From assembly GCA_021396245.1 (NCBI GenBank), contig WNYE01000071.1, positions 62,001 to 126,000 on the forward strand: a stretch of DNA of 64,000 nt. Reading direction: 5' to 3'. A program made the translations under genes and the position numbers. This DNA is from Sporothrix humicola (lineage: Eukaryota > Ascomycota > Sordariomycetes > Ophiostomatales > Ophiostomataceae). Shown in pieces: positions 32,874 through 43,465 of the stretch. The notes under the pieces are model-generated. The model was not told the origin of the DNA and did no database searches. It was given only the letters and a program-made list of their open reading frames with translations. Numbering within the stretch: the first letter of the stretch is position 1; every line of letters starts with the position of its first letter.

Positions 32874-35851
32874 ATGGCGATGCTCGCAGCAAAATCGCCA
32901 TACCCGCCAAATCTAGGCGGGCAGTCGTCCGCCGGCCTCGTCTCTGGCCTCCCAACGCCCTCCACAGCATATGCGCCCGCTCGGCGAGTCTTGGTCGCAC
33001 CGGCCGCCACAAGTCAGTCGTTCGCCAGCCCAACTGACTCGGAGTTCTCTGACTCAGACGGCCCGGACTCTGTCAAGAACTGGGACGAGGATCGTGTGTG
33101 CGAATACCTCCGCAGCGTCAAGTGCGGCGACTATGAGAAGATGTTCCGAAAAAACCACATCAACGGCGAGAACCTGCTCGAGATGGACAAGGAAGTCCTG
33201 AAGGAGATGGGTATCGATAAGGTCGGCGATCGTGTTCGCCTTTTCCTCAGCATCAAGAAGCTTCGGACAAAGGCCTATGCCAACCAAAAGAAGCGGAATA
33301 GGGTATGTCATCTTCCTTACTTGCGTTGCTTTTCTCTAGTTTGCTTGGTTTCCTTCTTTACTTTTCTGTACACTTTTCCGTACTCCATCGGCCTCCACAT
33401 ATGTTCCATTTCCTTTCTTTTTCTCTATTCTCAACACTGCCCTGGTGCGCTCCCCCGTTCTCCCTCTCACACATTCAATAGGAATCTTTTGGCGGCCTGG
33501 ATATCCAGTATGTCCCCTCTGGCAACTCGCCCCGCCTCGTAAACTCAGGCCGCTCTGCCCTCCCCACGCCGACTGTCAACAAGCGGTACTCCCGCCAGGT
33601 CGATCTTTCTTCTCTTGCCCTCGAAGGCATCGGTGCCAAGTCCTCGCGGCCAAACTCCCCTCCCTCGAGTGCCGATCAACTGCGCTCCGCGCGCCCGGGC
33701 AGATACCCGACACCGAACCAGGCATATTCTGGCCAGGCCACGGCTACAGCCGTAAGCCGTTTCCCCGCCCCTTCTCCGGACTCTGCACCCGCACAGTCCT
33801 CCAACCGACTGGTAGTGGCCCACACCCGCAACAACTCTAGCATGGATGGTTCTCTGATGGCTGCTCTACCACAGAACCAAGACGTGATCCGCGTGATCTC
33901 GACCGGCGGCGTAACCAAAGTCGTCAAGATTGCCGATTGCAAAACCTGCGAAGAGGTCATGCGCGTGACACTGCGGAAATTCTCGCTCCGCGAAGACTAC
34001 GAACGCAACTACTGCTTCTGGGTTTTGAACGGCGTCGACCCGAACCCCAGCCAATGTATTCGGCTTAGTGATACCGAGCTCTGGCGTATCATCAAGGACC
34101 AGACCCGCCCCGAGCGGAACCGCCTAATTCTCCGCCGCGTCCCCTCCGGCGAGCCGGGCCGTTCCGAGCTGGAGAGAGCCTCTGCCATTGCAATGGAAGA
34201 GTTGCAGCAGAACCACGGCCACAGCCTGCCCACAGTAGAAAAGCGGAGTCAGCTCAAGGTGCAAAAGGTTCTTGGTGAAAGCTGGGACAACCTGCAGCAC
34301 CAGCAGCCGCCTCTGTCTCCTGTTACCTACCAAGATGACCGCGAACGCAACGTGAACAATGCTGCCCGTGACCTCGAGCGTCCAGCACCTGTTGATACTC
34401 TCCGTCCCCCAATGCGCAGAAAGGGCGTACTGAGACAGTTCGGTGGCTTGCGTCCACCTAGCGAGCTGATTGCCTCGGATTTGACTACTTACTTCCCAGA
34501 CCACCCGCGAGAAGATATTGACCGGACAGCCCGCTTATCCATGAGACGCTCGGCCCGCTTGAGCAAGGTTAACAGCCGCCTGAGTGTGGCTAGCAACTTT
34601 AGCTTCGCGTCCAGCATCCAAGATGCACCCCCCATCCCGACCATTGCCGACAGCTGGCTGAACACCGCTGGCCAGCTGGCCAAGGTCCAGCAGCGTGACC
34701 AGCGCAGCATTCGCGCGCCCCATGCTTACCGTGACTCTATTGCCTCGTCCATGCTTGACACGCTCCAAGAGGAGCAGTCGCCCATGGAGCCCAACCGCAA
34801 GTCATACGTCTCGTACGCCGACAGCGGCTCCGATACTGCTGCTGTCAGCATTACAGACCCCGATGGCAACCTCATCCGCCACAGCTTCTACGATGAGACG
34901 ACCACAACGGGCTCCGGCTCAAGCTCTCTCAAGGAGGTCAGCCAGGCCCTGGATGCCGATGGCGAGGGTGCCGACGAGGAGCTGCAGAGTTTCCTTGCGG
35001 GCGAGTCCTGGGACGAAAGCAAGTGGATGAAGGGTGCCCTGATCGGCTCCGGTTCATTCGGCTGCGTGTACCTCGCTCTGCACGCCGTCACGGGCGAGCT
35101 GCTGGCGGTCAAGCAGGTCGAGGCCCCGGCGCCTGGCGCCAACGGCCAGATCGACTCGCGCAAGAAGAGCATGATCGAGGCGCTGAAGCGTGAGATTAGT
35201 CTGCTGCGCGATCTCCGCCACCCCAACATCGTGCAGTACCTTGGCTGCGGCTCGTCGACGGACTTCCTCAACATTTTCCTCGAGTACGTGCCTGGTGGAT
35301 CTGTGCAGACGATGCTCAACTCGTACGGTGCGCTGCCCGAGCCGCTTGTGCGCAGCTTCGTCCGGCAGATCCTGCACGGTCTGTCGTACCTGCACCAGCG
35401 CGACATTATCCACCGTGATATCAAGGGTGCCAACATTCTGGTCGACAACAAGGGCACGATCAAGATTTCCGATTTCGGTATCTCCAAGAAGCTCGAGGCC
35501 ACCAACATTCTGAACGGCGCCAATAACAACAAGAACCGGCCGTCGATGCAGGGCTCCGTCTTCTGGATGGCGCCCGAGGTCGTCAAGCGCACGAGCTACA
35601 CGCGCAAGGCGGATATTTGGTCACTGGGCTGCCTGGTGGTGGAGATGATGACGGGCACGCACCCTTTCCCCGACTGCACGCAGCTGCAGGCCATCTTCAA
35701 GATTGGCGGCGCCAAGGCGGCACCGACGATCCCCGAGGAGGCCAGCGACGAGGCCAAGCTGTTCTTGAGCCAGACGTTTGAGATGGACCACAACAAGCGG
35801 CCCAGCGCTGACGAGCTGCTCGCCAGCCCGTTCCTGACCCCCATCACCTAA
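32874..35851 (+). CDS. ste11: MAP kinase kinase kinase, Ste11/NRC-1/Mst11 type
   Basis: Two exons (32874-33302 and 33482-35851; donor GTATGT) encode 932 residues. A SAM domain lies at about 67-131 (VKNWDEDRVCEYLRSV), which in this family binds the adaptor Ste50. A Ras-association-type domain lies at about 277-363 (from DVIRVIS to LILRRV), and a Ser/Thr kinase domain at about 658-930. The kinase has all key parts: Gly loop GSGSFG, ATP-binding Lys in LAVKQV, catalytic HRDIKGAN, DFGISKK, and GSVFWMAPEV. The protein should head the Fus3/Kss1-type cascade (Ste11-Ste7-Fus3 order) that controls mating, hyphal fusion and, in pathogens, infection structures. The start MAMLAAK follows the ATG-free leader. 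Confidence 0.95.
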
Positions 35852-36433
35852 ATTCATCTCATCATATTCACCAACGGGATTGAAGCGACCCTTTTTTTGT
35901 TTCTTCAGTCTTGGACTTTCTTCTCTTGTCTTTTAATCTTTTGGGTTGGAGACTTGCCTTTTATTTTTTTGTTAACGGTTTTTTGGCATCTTGTTTTGGT
36001 TTCCCATCTTGCTTTATATCCTTCACCCTTTTTCTCTACCTTCATCTCTCTCTCTCTCTCTCCAGGACCTTGAAACGACGACCATGAGCGCACACACCCC
36101 TTTTTCCACCTCTTGCTTTTCTAAAGACCATTGATTTTCTCAAGCATGCGTGCGGAGTTGGAATTCCTAATAATATACATTATATTATATATACACATCG
36201 ACATATACAATAGGAACGATTTACTTGATATCTGTCTGGTTACTGCCTCTGATGACATCTCTAACTTACTACGCATACAGCTCTTACAGGACTCACAGTA
36301 CTTACATACTTACAGACTTACACCACTCATTGCATTTACAGTATCACTTACATACTTACAGCACTTACATACCGAGATAAGATGGCTAATGGGACGGTTT
36401 TTGATTCGTTGGCTGGGTTTATCTTGTGACTCT
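35852..36433. other. convergent intergenic region with ACTTACAT repeats
   Basis: This 582-bp spacer separates the MAPKKK and F-box stops. It contains a (CT)n run near 36045-36062, a very A/T-rich patch at 36165-36200, and a degenerate tandem repeat with unit ACTTACATACTTACAG at about 36290-36372. Both 3'UTRs must lie here. Confidence 0.6.
36290..36372. repeat. degenerate tandem repeat, unit ACTTACATACTTACAG
   Basis: Two good copies (about 36298-36315 and 36346-36361), each preceded by ACAGTA, lie among further ACTTACA words. The repeat is in the shared 3' region of the MAPKKK and F-box genes. Confidence 0.6.
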
Positions 36434-38299
36434 TTAAAACTTATATGCAGGCTCGCCCGTCTCGAACAGGGCACGCACAGAGCCAGGAGAATGGCTGACC
36501 GTAGGACCGGACAGCCAAGTGTTGGGCTCAGTGAACGGTGCCTGTGCATTTTTCATTTCGGCCTGCAGGAACGGCCCAGGGATATGGCTCTGCCACAGCG
36601 CGCTTGTCATGGGCGCCTCCGTGCCAAAGTCTTGCCAGGCGGTGATGACCAGCTTGTCCTTTAGCAGCCTTCCAACGGGATCATTGACCGTCCGGACAAC
36701 AAAGTCGGTCGGGCAGCGGTTGCAGCTAGCCGACAGAACATGTCCGTCGATCTGGGCCCTGGCCTTGGCACATGCTCTCTTGCCGGCTGCGCCTAACTTG
36801 GTGTACTTGCCGACGCGCTTTGAAGAATAGTCTTCAGGGTATGTGCCGTGGCAGCGAGGGTGAGCAGTTGAGTTCTCAACGCAGTTTTGTCGCGAAAGCC
36901 GGTCTCTGGCGACGCATTGCACGGCAAAATGCAGACGGAACGGCGGCCGGACTCGCTGCACGTCTTCTGGACTTGGCGTGACATCGAGCCGATATGGAAA
37001 TGTACCAAACAATGCCAGCATCGCATTACTGCGGTCCCTCTCCCAGTTCGGACATCCATTGCTGTTGATCAACTGATGTGGGCAGATGGCCAGGGGAAGC
37101 TGATAGTATTCATGGAAACCAATACTGATCTCTGTCTGTAAAAGGAACCGGGGTCGAAGACGCCGTTCTGCTCCTCGTCCTGGTCCATGTCCCTGTCCAT
37201 TTGTTTGTCCATTTGGCAGTTCTCCATCCGCTGCAAAGTCGCCCAGGACCATGCGTGGGACAAATTTGTACTCGACAGTCGCCGGCTCAAAATAGCACTT
37301 TGGCAGAGCAAGCTGTCGCTGTGCCAAAAAGGGCTGGAGAGCACATCGAACAGCCCTTACCAAGTCCTCCTTTGTTTTTGTTTCGTATTTCGTGTTTGTG
37401 CCTGGCTGTTCCTGCTGCGTCTGTGTTTTTGACGACGGGCGCCTGCCGAATTTGCCACACCAGAATGTCCAGGACTTCCATCTGGGCGATGGAGCTGGAG
37501 ACGGGCTTTGTTCGGCAATTTCAAATTTTGTGACACTCTGTTCAACGTCCATCGACTCGACATCCTTGGGAACAACACCCTCTGGTCCTGTCCATTCTCT
37601 CAGCAATCGCATACGCTTCAACAGCAGCTGCACGTCCCGGTGTGCCAGTCCGGAAAGCGGTGTCCGACGTGTCAACGATAAGCGGCTCATAAACGTCATC
37701 GAGGACATGCCGGCATCGAAGCTGGGTGCCGTCGGAGCGTTGGAAGCCGATAGCGGGTTTAGCAGTAAGTGTAAGCGGCACGGCGGTTCAAGCTCGGGTA
37801 TCGGCGAGGAAGCGAACGTGCCCTTTAAAAAGTCCTCGCATGCCCGTTGGACAAACAGCACATCAGAAGCGTGGCCAGTCTGTGCACTGTCCACCCGATG
37901 CAAGTACATGCACTGCTCGCAGACGTGGTGGTCCGGGAGGTCGCGGGCAACTGTCCAGAGAACGTCGAGAAATTCAGGCCGCGACAGGCGCCTGCGGAGC
38001 GTTGGAACGTCTGCCACTCCCGTCAGGCTCTTACGAAGAGAGCTGCATGTGAGGGCCAGTGCCGCCTGGTCGGCCACGGCCACATGGCTGAAGATATTTT
38101 CATAGATCAGCCAAATGTTGAATGCGCGGAAAAGAGCATCGTGTGGTTTATTGGGCTTCTTAGGCTCTTCGATGGCCGACGTCGAGACCAAGGTCGATGC
38201 CGATGATGGGGCTGCCGATAACTGTGGCCGTATCTCTGGTTCTGGCTCCTTGCCTTTGTTTGTCTCTGGGAGACATCCAGAAGGCATATTTGAAGACAT
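36434..38299 (-). CDS. F-box-like hypothetical protein
   Basis: A single exon of 621 residues. After a Pro/Ser-rich N-terminus (1-50), residues about 60-100 (ALFRAFNIWLIYENIFSHVA to LALTCSSLRKSL) resemble a degenerate F-box, the Skp1-binding part of SCF ubiquitin ligases. A short Cys pair, CEQCMYL, follows near residue 130. The rest is a large fungal-type domain of unknown function, with conserved-looking Trp/Cys/His residues (CPHQLINSNGCPNW, CHGTYPEDYSS) and a typical terminal segment of orphan fungal F-box proteins. The function and substrate are unknown. It is convergent with the MAPKKK. Confidence 0.65.
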   Translation of the reverse strand: MSSNMPSGCLPETNKGKEPEPEIRPQLSAAPSSASTLVSTSAIEEPKKPNKPHDALFRAFNIWLIYENIFSHVAVADQAALALTCSSLRKSLTGVADVPTLRRRLSRPEFLDVLWTVARDLPDHHVCEQCMYLHRVDSAQTGHASDVLFVQRACEDFLKGTFASSPIPELEPPCRLHLLLNPLSASNAPTAPSFDAGMSSMTFMSRLSLTRRTPLSGLAHRDVQLLLKRMRLLREWTGPEGVVPKDVESMDVEQSVTKFEIAEQSPSPAPSPRWKSWTFWCGKFGRRPSSKTQTQQEQPGTNTKYETKTKEDLVRAVRCALQPFLAQRQLALPKCYFEPATVEYKFVPRMVLGDFAADGELPNGQTNGQGHGPGRGAERRLRPRFLLQTEISIGFHEYYQLPLAICPHQLINSNGCPNWERDRSNAMLALFGTFPYRLDVTPSPEDVQRVRPPFRLHFAVQCVARDRLSRQNCVENSTAHPRCHGTYPEDYSSKRVGKYTKLGAAGKRACAKARAQIDGHVLSASCNRCPTDFVVRTVNDPVGRLLKDKLVITAWQDFGTEAPMTSALWQSHIPGPFLQAEMKNAQAPFTEPNTWLSGPTVSHSPGSVRALFETGEPAYKF

Positions 38300-39531
38300 T
38301 TTGCTCGTTTTCTTTCTTTTGTCTCTTTTTTTCTCTGGACGTTGATGAGGAAAGGAGATGTGTGTTGATAAAATGGGATGATTGATGATGAAAACGGTGA
38401 TGAAAATTCATCTAAATAGTTTTGGAAAGGGAATAAAACTCTGGTCACGAGTTGAATACAAATTGAAGCCCAGCAATAGGTATTTAAGTTAATCTCTTAA
38501 TTCTGTGGTGGCAACAAAGTGTCAACTAAATGTACACAGTATATGATGTTGGTGTAGACGAAACGATCACGCAGCTTTACTCTTACTAACATGACGATGC
38601 TAGTGATGTAAAGTTAAAAGTAGTGGCTGTTAAATCATCAGGTAAAAAATTAGAAAGTATCATGGCATAAGGAACATGCGGAAACTGTTTAAAATACCAT
38701 TATTATAGAAAAACATTCACATGGATTTCTATCTACCATCAGTTCACTATCGTTTATTTACTTCTTCCCCTCTGAGCAATATTTTTTGCATGTAAGTGAT
38801 AGTGGTTCACATGCACACAGTGAGTTTAGTCTTTTCGATGGTGCTAACTATAGCGCCTTGCGCCAGGCCCAAACAAGACAAGGCATCACTAAACGTACTG
38901 TTATACAATACCAAAAAAAAAAAAAAGCGGCTACCGGCATAGGCATTTTAGTGGCCCTGCGTGGATGTTCTATTCTTTGGGTGCATATTTTTAAGGATGC
39001 GTTATTGAAGAGATGCATGTTGCTTGCCAACGTGATACAGAGAAAATACAGAAATAGGAATTAAGAAAACAATGTCTAAGACCGAGAGGTCGGGCTAGAC
39101 AGACTGTTTACATTCATCAAGTTACCCCTATTCTACATTTAATTACGCCGGACTTTGGGCCAGGTCTTACACGGTAATTCGCATTTCACATTGTGTCCCA
39201 TAACTTAATCAACGGTTGTCAGAAGCGTATATGAAGAATAAATATTTCGTGTCATGGTAAAAATGTCGTCAGTGAGACGGTAAAAAAAAAACAGTAATCC
39301 CCAACACCGTGCACCATCATAAATCCCCTCTTTAAAATCGTCTATGCCAATCAATGGTATATGTATGTACACCCGCCCTCTAAACCCTCTATTCAGAAAG
39401 ATGCCACACTGAACCAAGTAATATAAAACGCCGTTTGCCCAGATGCAATCGCTATGCCGTTTAAAGCAGGTATTCAAAAAGACACAGTAGGAAAAGAGAA
39501 AAGGACTAGAAAAAAGACCGAGAAAAAGAGT
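38300..39531. other. F-box gene promoter and aspartic protease 3' region
   Basis: A 1,232-bp, strongly A/T-rich stretch. The left end is the F-box gene leader (pyrimidine-rich on the minus strand). The middle and right end have only short ORFs and a poly-A run near 38910-38925. Nothing is recognised. Confidence 0.5.
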
Positions 39532-40974
39532 TTAGGCCAGGATCAAGCCAAGGCCAACGAGAGTGGAGGAAACGAGGGCTGCCACAACGGCGACGGCACC
39601 GCGGCCGGAGAGTGCTACGGCGCCGCTGTCCTGGCTGCTGTTGGCCACGAGAGTCAGGCCAGATGTAGCCGCAACCGAGTTGGCCACGAGCGTTGCGTCA
39701 GGCACACCAGACGTGCCACTGGCGATCTCCAAAACGTTGGAGGCAGTGGTGTTGAAGACAGTCTGGGCCAGCGAGATCTGGTTGTTGTCGAGATCGTAGA
39801 CAACGTAGGCCGAGCGGAGGAAGGTGTCACCGAGGACGTTTGTGCCGCTACCAGCAGGGGCAATGCCAAAGAGGCAAGCAGTCTGTCCATTCCTGAAGGT
39901 GGGACGCTTGCCACTGGCAGTGATCAGATCGAGCACAAGCTCGTCCACGCCGACCGTGATCGACGGGCTCGAAAACTCAAAGGTCACACTCGAATTGGCC
40001 TTGTCGGCCAGAGAGCAGGGGACGTATGCGGCACCCTCAGAAGAATCGTAGGTAGCGCCGACCTGGTTGTAAATGGTCTGCACGATGGAATCGGGCAGGT
40101 ACGTGAGCGATGAGCCTGAATCGAGGAGCACGGCCAGGGCCATGTTGCTGGCAAGCGTGCCAGAACCAAGCTTCAGGCCCGTCAGGGTGATGAGGAACTC
40201 GGAGTAAACACCAGCCTGCTTCTGGACAGGCAGAGTCTCCAGCTTGCCGGTATATTGCGCTGTATCAACACCACCAAAGAGGATGCTGCCGGTATCCGCA
40301 TCCAGGTCATTCAGCCACAGGCTGTACGAGTTGCTCTGGATGATGCCGTCCTCAACCATCTGAGCTGGCAAGTTCTTGTACGCCGCTTTGCCTGCACGGC
40401 CGACCTGCACCTCGTTGACCTCGTAGCCAATGCCTAGAATACCCTGTGATGACGAGCTCGAGTAGCCGATGCCAAACTGCAGCTTGGATAGTGATGTCGA
40501 GCCGTTTGTGCCACCAATGCTAAACGTGTCTGTGACGTAGTCGCCGCTGGCTCCGGAGCCGTCGACGTAGGAGATGTTGAAATAGCTGCCCACGTAGTTG
40601 TACGTTGACGAGGAATTGGCCGAGTACGTGCCAGCAAAGGAGCAGGGTGATGATGCCTGCTTGCAAAGCGTCGAGCCCGGCGTGTTGACCCACAGATCAC
40701 TGCTGCCGGTGTCGATATGTAGGCGGAGAGATTGTGCTGGTGTGCCGAGAGTAGCGTTCACAAAGTAGAGGGTCTCCTCGTTGTCCAGGCTGGCAGACAC
40801 GGCAGTTGCCCGGCGCCGTAATCGATCCCGTTGTGCAGGGTTGTTGACTCGTCTCCGCTCCGTGGACATGCTGATAACTCTGGGAGGACCGCCTGTCCGT
40901 TTTTGCAGGACCAGTCCCTCGGTGACTGCTATTAATGCAGAGGCCAGAACGGCCAGTGTTGTTGCGGACTTCAT
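39532..40974 (-). CDS. secreted, probably GPI-anchored aspartic protease (yapsin-like)
   Basis: A single exon of 480 residues. The N-terminus (MKSATTLAVLASALIAVTEG) is a signal peptide. A propeptide ends at a basic RLRRR site near residue 54. The pepsin-like domain shows both catalytic motifs, HIDTGSSDLWV (near residue 87) and LLDSGSSLTYL (near 285), and the closing ILGDTF-like segment NVLGDTFLRSAYVVYD. A Ser/Thr-rich linker is followed by a hydrophobic tail (VAVVAALVSSTLVGLGLILA) without charged residues after it, as in GPI-anchored OpsB/yapsin proteases. These cleave at the cell surface or in acidic medium. It shares a 3.5-kb divergent promoter with the V-ATPase c-like gene. Confidence 0.9.
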   Translation of the reverse strand: MKSATTLAVLASALIAVTEGLVLQKRTGGPPRVISMSTERRRVNNPAQRDRLRRRATAVSASLDNEETLYFVNATLGTPAQSLRLHIDTGSSDLWVNTPGSTLCKQASSPCSFAGTYSANSSSTYNYVGSYFNISYVDGSGASGDYVTDTFSIGGTNGSTSLSKLQFGIGYSSSSSQGILGIGYEVNEVQVGRAGKAAYKNLPAQMVEDGIIQSNSYSLWLNDLDADTGSILFGGVDTAQYTGKLETLPVQKQAGVYSEFLITLTGLKLGSGTLASNMALAVLLDSGSSLTYLPDSIVQTIYNQVGATYDSSEGAAYVPCSLADKANSSVTFEFSSPSITVGVDELVLDLITASGKRPTFRNGQTACLFGIAPAGSGTNVLGDTFLRSAYVVYDLDNNQISLAQTVFNTTASNVLEIASGTSGVPDATLVANSVAATSGLTLVANSSQDSGAVALSGRGAVAVVAALVSSTLVGLGLILA

Positions 40975-42643
40975 GACGAGATATGTGCGGTGAGGGAGGA
41001 GTGCTTCGGAAGGAAAGAGAGGAATGTGAAGAAGAAAGAGAAGAGAGAGTTAGGTATTCGGAGTTATATGGCCATAAAATGCCAGTAGGAAAAGAAGATG
41101 GAGGATAGGTTCACGATGCAAGTGACAGAGGTTGCACCGTAAACACAATGGAAGGGGATTTGCTGCGTCTTATGAGATCGATCGACGAGAGACGGTAGAT
41201 GTGACAGGAGGAAACAGAGATATATAAGGGCTACTAAATATAAAACAGAAATCGGGAAATAGGTGAGATAAAAAAGAGGGAAGAGGAAACAGAAGCGAGA
41301 GGACGAGACCACACAGCGGTCGATCGTGGGCCAAGGAGCAGCAGCAGTGCTAAATAGGAAATATAGGAAGAGCGTGCAAGTAGGAAGAGGCGCTGGGTCG
41401 AGGCAGAGAGTGAGAGGCCGGAACTATGTGATCTGCCAAGGCCGGCTGGATCCGCGGAGGGATAGTCTGGCAAGAAGAGAGTTCTGTAGGATTTTGTAGG
41501 GGTTTGTAGGGAGAAGTGAGGATAGGAAGCGTGCGAACGAGTAAAAGAGAAACAAAATCCAGAGTGATGTGCAAAAAGAACAAACGGCCAAGCGTCTTGG
41601 GAAGTCTTGGGGTGTCTTGTCAATGGGGTCCCAGGACATTTATGCGGACTTGGCGGACGAGCGAGTGGTTCTTATGGCAGGAACGACCAGACACTCAACA
41701 CAGATACACAGGATGCTGAGAACATAAATACGTAAAAATGCACATAAATACGGAGAGGGCAGGAGTGGCCATGAGCACAAATGCCGGAATACAGGCCAAA
41801 GGACGAGCTTGTCGGTGTAAACGGGGCACGAAGAGCAGGCGCAACCCAGGATGCGTACGTGGTCTGCGTGTAAGAGGGAAGGAGCCACCCCTAGAGGGCA
41901 AAGCTTGCGTCACCCAGGAGGGCAAGAGCGATGCAAGCACATCCACAAAATGCATCTGGGCAAGCCCCCATTGGCGCCTACTACGTAAGTAAAATGCACA
42001 AAAAGAGGTGAGCAAAGGGCTGAGAGCCTCACAGCAAACAGACTACGAAACTAAAACGTCCCTGTGAGGGGGCTTGACTTGTTTTGCAACAATGTTTGTG
42101 CGGGCTAGGGTGCAAAAAGTATGGGCGGACGTATTCCCAGTGAGGCTCAGGCACGGAAGGCGGAGGGACCGGATCTCACACAAGTGTCATGTCACAGGGC
42201 AGGAAGGGGGGCCAGCCTGTATGAATCTGAGTAGTGCAGGGCAAGAACGATGGGGAATTGGGGGTGAGAACCAAGATACAACCTGCGCCGCCAACTGATG
42301 GAATCCAAGAGAGAACGAGCGATACAGGAGCTCACGAGAAGACATTACGTTGATTGCAATGAAGAAAGAGCCTTGGGGCCAAGCGTCTCGGCACTTGGCC
42401 CTGGCTCTTGGTAACAGCGCCGTGCAATCGACCCTTCCGTTTCTAGACTCTCGTGGTCTGTTGCCAATTGCACCAATTTCGCGTGCTTCCCTTTCTCTAG
42501 TCTCCCTCTCACGCTTATTTTCTTGTCCTGTCTTGTCCTTCACATTCTTTTCTTTTTCTTCCTCGTTTTCTCTGGCCACGGTCTTTCTTCTCATTTTTTT
42601 TTTTTTTCTTCCTCTTCGTCCTTGGGTCTATCGTGCACGGCGG

Positions 42644-42696
42644 CTTGGCCCCTTGGCCCCCCTTGGCTCTTGGCTCTTGGCCCAGCCTCTCTTGGC
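42644..42696. promoter_or_regulatory. cluster of six GCCAAG (PacC-type) sites
   Basis: CTTGGC, the reverse complement of GCCAAG, occurs at 42644, 42652, 42662, 42669, 42676 and 42691. Spacing is 7-15 bp. It matches the PacC consensus GCCARG; binding is inferred. Confidence 0.6.
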
Positions 42697-43443
42697 CTCT
42701 TTTTTCGTCTTTTTTGTCCTCTTTTCTCGCTGCTTGGCTGACTGTCTTGGCCGCGACTGGTCGTCTTGTCATTCTTCTGTCAGTTTGTTAGTCCGTCGTA
42801 GTATTTTAGTACTACAACGTGGACGACGTGGGTTCCTGGAGTACGCCATACCGCCACCGTGGACGCGCGGCCGACAAAGTAGACACTAGCAACAGCAACA
42901 CACACACAAGTGGCCGGCAAAGGGTGGCCGTTCCTGAAACTTGTGTGGTGTCAAACAGCCAAAAGGCAGAAGAACGACAAAACAGTCAAAACCGACCAAC
43001 CAGAGGCCAGAAAGAAAGAAGACCAGACACAGCCAAATACAGAGTACAAGATGTCGCCCTTGGAGAAAATAGCCAGTCCACAGTGTTTCTGCGTGCTCTC
43101 CAGCCATCCAGTGCCCCTGGTTCCGGATCTGAAATCTGACACGCGGCCGGCGGATCATCATACAGCACCTGCGACCCGCGCAAAGACGACCAGTGGCCAA
43201 GCCAAGAGCCTGAAAGGCGGAAAATAGCAGAAAATAGCAGAGCGGCTAACGAAAAGTGCACAAAAAATAGGCAAAGAGAGCCAAACACATCCAAAGCAAC
43301 AGGAGGCCAAGAGGACGAGAGACCACGTCAAGCGCTGGGGCGCAGCCCGTTTCTTATGCTTCAGAGCAGGCAATGCAGCCAGCCCATCGGGCGAGCGATG
43401 CAAGATGCAACAGAGAACAATAGCTGCAATTCTATTATTATCC

Positions 43444-43465
43444 GATTATCGCTTTATCGATAATC
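43444..43465. promoter_or_regulatory. GATA-site hairpin
   Basis: GATTATCG (43444-43451) and CGATAATC (43458-43465) are perfect inverted arms with a 6-nt loop. The stretch holds several TTATC/GATAA words, the core bound by fungal GATA factors. Confidence 0.5.

Noticed and set aside
39454..40113. Plus-strand ORF of 219 codons opposite the aspartic protease
   Set aside because: Mostly antisense to the protease exon, including the GPI tail; no domain.
42350..42889. Hydrophobic ORF of 179 codons that looks like a membrane protein
   Set aside because: The Phe/Leu/Ser-rich composition comes from a pyrimidine-rich promoter tract containing the GCCAAG cluster; no conserved motif.
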